Source: Spyradocola merdavium (GTDB lineage Bacteria > Bacillota > Clostridia > Christensenellales > UBA1750). From it: a stretch of DNA of 28,449 bases. Every line of letters begins with the position of its first letter. Position 1 is the first letter of the stretch. A program made the position numbers and the translations under genes. The notes under the pieces are model-generated. The model was not told the DNA's origin and did not search any database. It worked only from the letters and a program-made list of their open reading frames with translations. Positions 27,553-28,449 of this stretch are shown here, one piece after another. The stretch lies in contig DVIM01000159.1 in assembly GCA_018711265.1 (NCBI GenBank), positions 1 to 28,449 of the forward strand. Direction: 5' to 3'.

Positions 27553-28379
27553 TGGAAGAGGAATACCGCAGACAGTATCACAGAAACCACCCGTCCGAAA
27601 AACTCGTGGAGCAGACCAAACGCCGCATGCGGAAGGCTAGAGGAGTGGAACATCAAATGAAGTGGCTGAGAGTGGCCGGCGCCGCCGCGGCGGTGGTCGT
27701 GGTCTTTGGCGTCAGCGTCAATGTTAGCCCTGCCTTTGCACAGGCAGTGGACGAGATCCCGGTCGTGGGCGACATCGCCCGCGTGCTCACGGTGCGCTCT
27801 TTTACGGAGGAGCAGCCGGATCATACCGTCAACGTCGAGCAGCCCATGGTTGCAGACGACACTCAGTTTGCCGCGGATGTGAACGAGCAGATCAACAAGA
27901 TCGTGGATCAGTACATCGAAGAGGCAAACCAGCGCATCGCGGAGTACCGCGAGGCGTTCCTGGCCACCGGCGGCACGGAGGAAGAGTTCGAGCAGAAGAA
28001 TATCCAGGTCGACGTGGACTACGAGATCCTCAGCGAGACCGAGGACCGCGTCTCCTTCGTGCTGCGCGCCGCGGAGAGCGACATCTCGGCCGGCAAGGAG
28101 ATCGTCTACTACAACCTCGACCTTGCCACGGGCAAGGTACTGACGCTGCAGGACGTGCTGGGCGAGGATTGGGTGAACATCTGCAATTCCTCCATCCAGG
28201 AGCAGATGGCGGAGAACACGGACGTCTCCTACTTCTCCGAGGACCAGGGCGGCTTTACCACCGTGGACGAGAACACGTCCTTCTACCTGGACGAGGACGG
28301 TAGCGTCGTGGTGGTCTTCCCGAAGTACTCGATCGCTCCCGGCGCCTACGGCGAGCAGACCTTCCGCATCGACGCGTAA
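27549..28379 (+). CDS. RsiV-like anti-sigma factor with DUF3298-type extracytoplasmic domain
   Basis: A 276-residue protein. The first 38 residues are basic and cytoplasmic, as expected for sigma binding. A membrane helix lies at about 39-59. SPAFAQAVDEIPVVGDIARVLTVRSF follows, a stretch typical of clostridial anti-sigma proteins. The C-terminal 180 residues include NVEQPM, NKIVDQYIEEA, VDVDYEILSETEDRVSFVLRA, VYYNLDLATGKVLTLQDVLG and a final VFPKYSIAPGAYGEQTFRI, the pattern of DUF3298/RsiV domains. In RsiV this domain binds lysozyme and cleavage by signal peptidase begins sigma release; AFA at 62-64 could serve as such a site. Two ATGs (27549 and 27552) are possible, and I take the one overlapping the sigma stop. 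Confidence 0.82.
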   Translation: MMEEEYRRQYHRNHPSEKLVEQTKRRMRKARGVEHQMKWLRVAGAAAAVVVVFGVSVNVSPAFAQAVDEIPVVGDIARVLTVRSFTEEQPDHTVNVEQPMVADDTQFAADVNEQINKIVDQYIEEANQRIAEYREAFLATGGTEEEFEQKNIQVDVDYEILSETEDRVSFVLRAAESDISAGKEIVYYNLDLATGKVLTLQDVLGEDWVNICNSSIQEQMAENTDVSYFSEDQGGFTTVDENTSFYLDEDGSVVVVFPKYSIAPGAYGEQTFRIDA

Positions 28380-28431
28380 ATCCGCGCATGAAGAGCGCCT
28401 TCCACCTGTGAACAGCACCCCATTTGTTAGA

Positions 28432-28446
28432 CAGTATGGTATACTG
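28432..28446. promoter_or_regulatory. inverted repeat over a -10-like box at the right edge
   Basis: CAGTAT, spacer GGT, ATACTG. The right arm includes TATACT (28440-28445) preceded by TGG, an extended -10 arrangement. No -35 is convincing, and the gene it would serve is outside the window. The region 28380-28449 has no other feature I can support. Confidence 0.35.
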
Positions 28447-28449
28447 AAT

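Overview
The window looks like chromosomal DNA from a GC-rich, spore-forming member of the Clostridia, probably a gut lineage related to Oscillospirales or Christensenellales. The placement is my inference. It rests on the high GC of most genes, strong AGGAGG ribosome-binding sites, sigma-A promoters with 17-base spacers, a YhcN/YlaJ-type sporulation lipoprotein, Firmicute-type lipoprotein signals, ECF sigma/anti-sigma pairs of clostridial type, and a small peptide ending in PVQDADDL. I see no tRNA, rRNA, CRISPR, insertion sequence or phage gene.

Left part (1-9100). A truncated minus-strand gene with its own promoter lies at the edge. A lower-GC ECF sigma/anti-sigma pair follows (263-1389). 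Next come a zinc-type alcohol dehydrogenase with an SMP-30/gluconolactonase-like enzyme (1611-3651), two small secreted proteins sharing a domain (3826-4688), a glycerol-1-phosphate dehydrogenase overlapping a HAD-IIA phosphatase like the AraM/AraL pair (4828-6943), two tandem paralogous alpha/beta hydrolases (6971-8577), and a convergent LiaF-like membrane protein (8582-9091, minus).

Middle (9196-17679). Formate-tetrahydrofolate ligase (fhs) faces a minus-strand group across a structured block with two crossed terminators. That group holds a lipoprotein gene and two tiny ORFs. A divergent YhcN-like lipoprotein with a TTG start follows, then lgt with an unusual acidic repetitive tail, co-oriented with pncB, and then a FAD-dependent oxidoreductase.

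Right part (17846-25672) is the most coherent unit: one promoter, seven co-directional genes and one terminator. They encode a purine nucleoside phosphorylase/MTA phosphorylase family enzyme, a BMP-type nucleoside-binding lipoprotein, a double-ATPase ABC subunit, two permeases, a V4R-domain protein, and an MTA/SAH deaminase-type amidohydrolase. Together they suggest uptake and salvage of a purine nucleoside. The V4R protein is a candidate ligand sensor or accessory factor whose role I cannot assign. A hairpin after the binding-protein gene probably sets subunit stoichiometry, and a 28-bp imperfect palindrome upstream of the promoter is a candidate operator.

The window ends with two more ECF sigma/anti-sigma pairs: one with a zinc-binding anti-sigma factor (25726-26998) and one with an RsiV-like anti-sigma factor (27061-28379). 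No gap between genes exceeds 300 bases.
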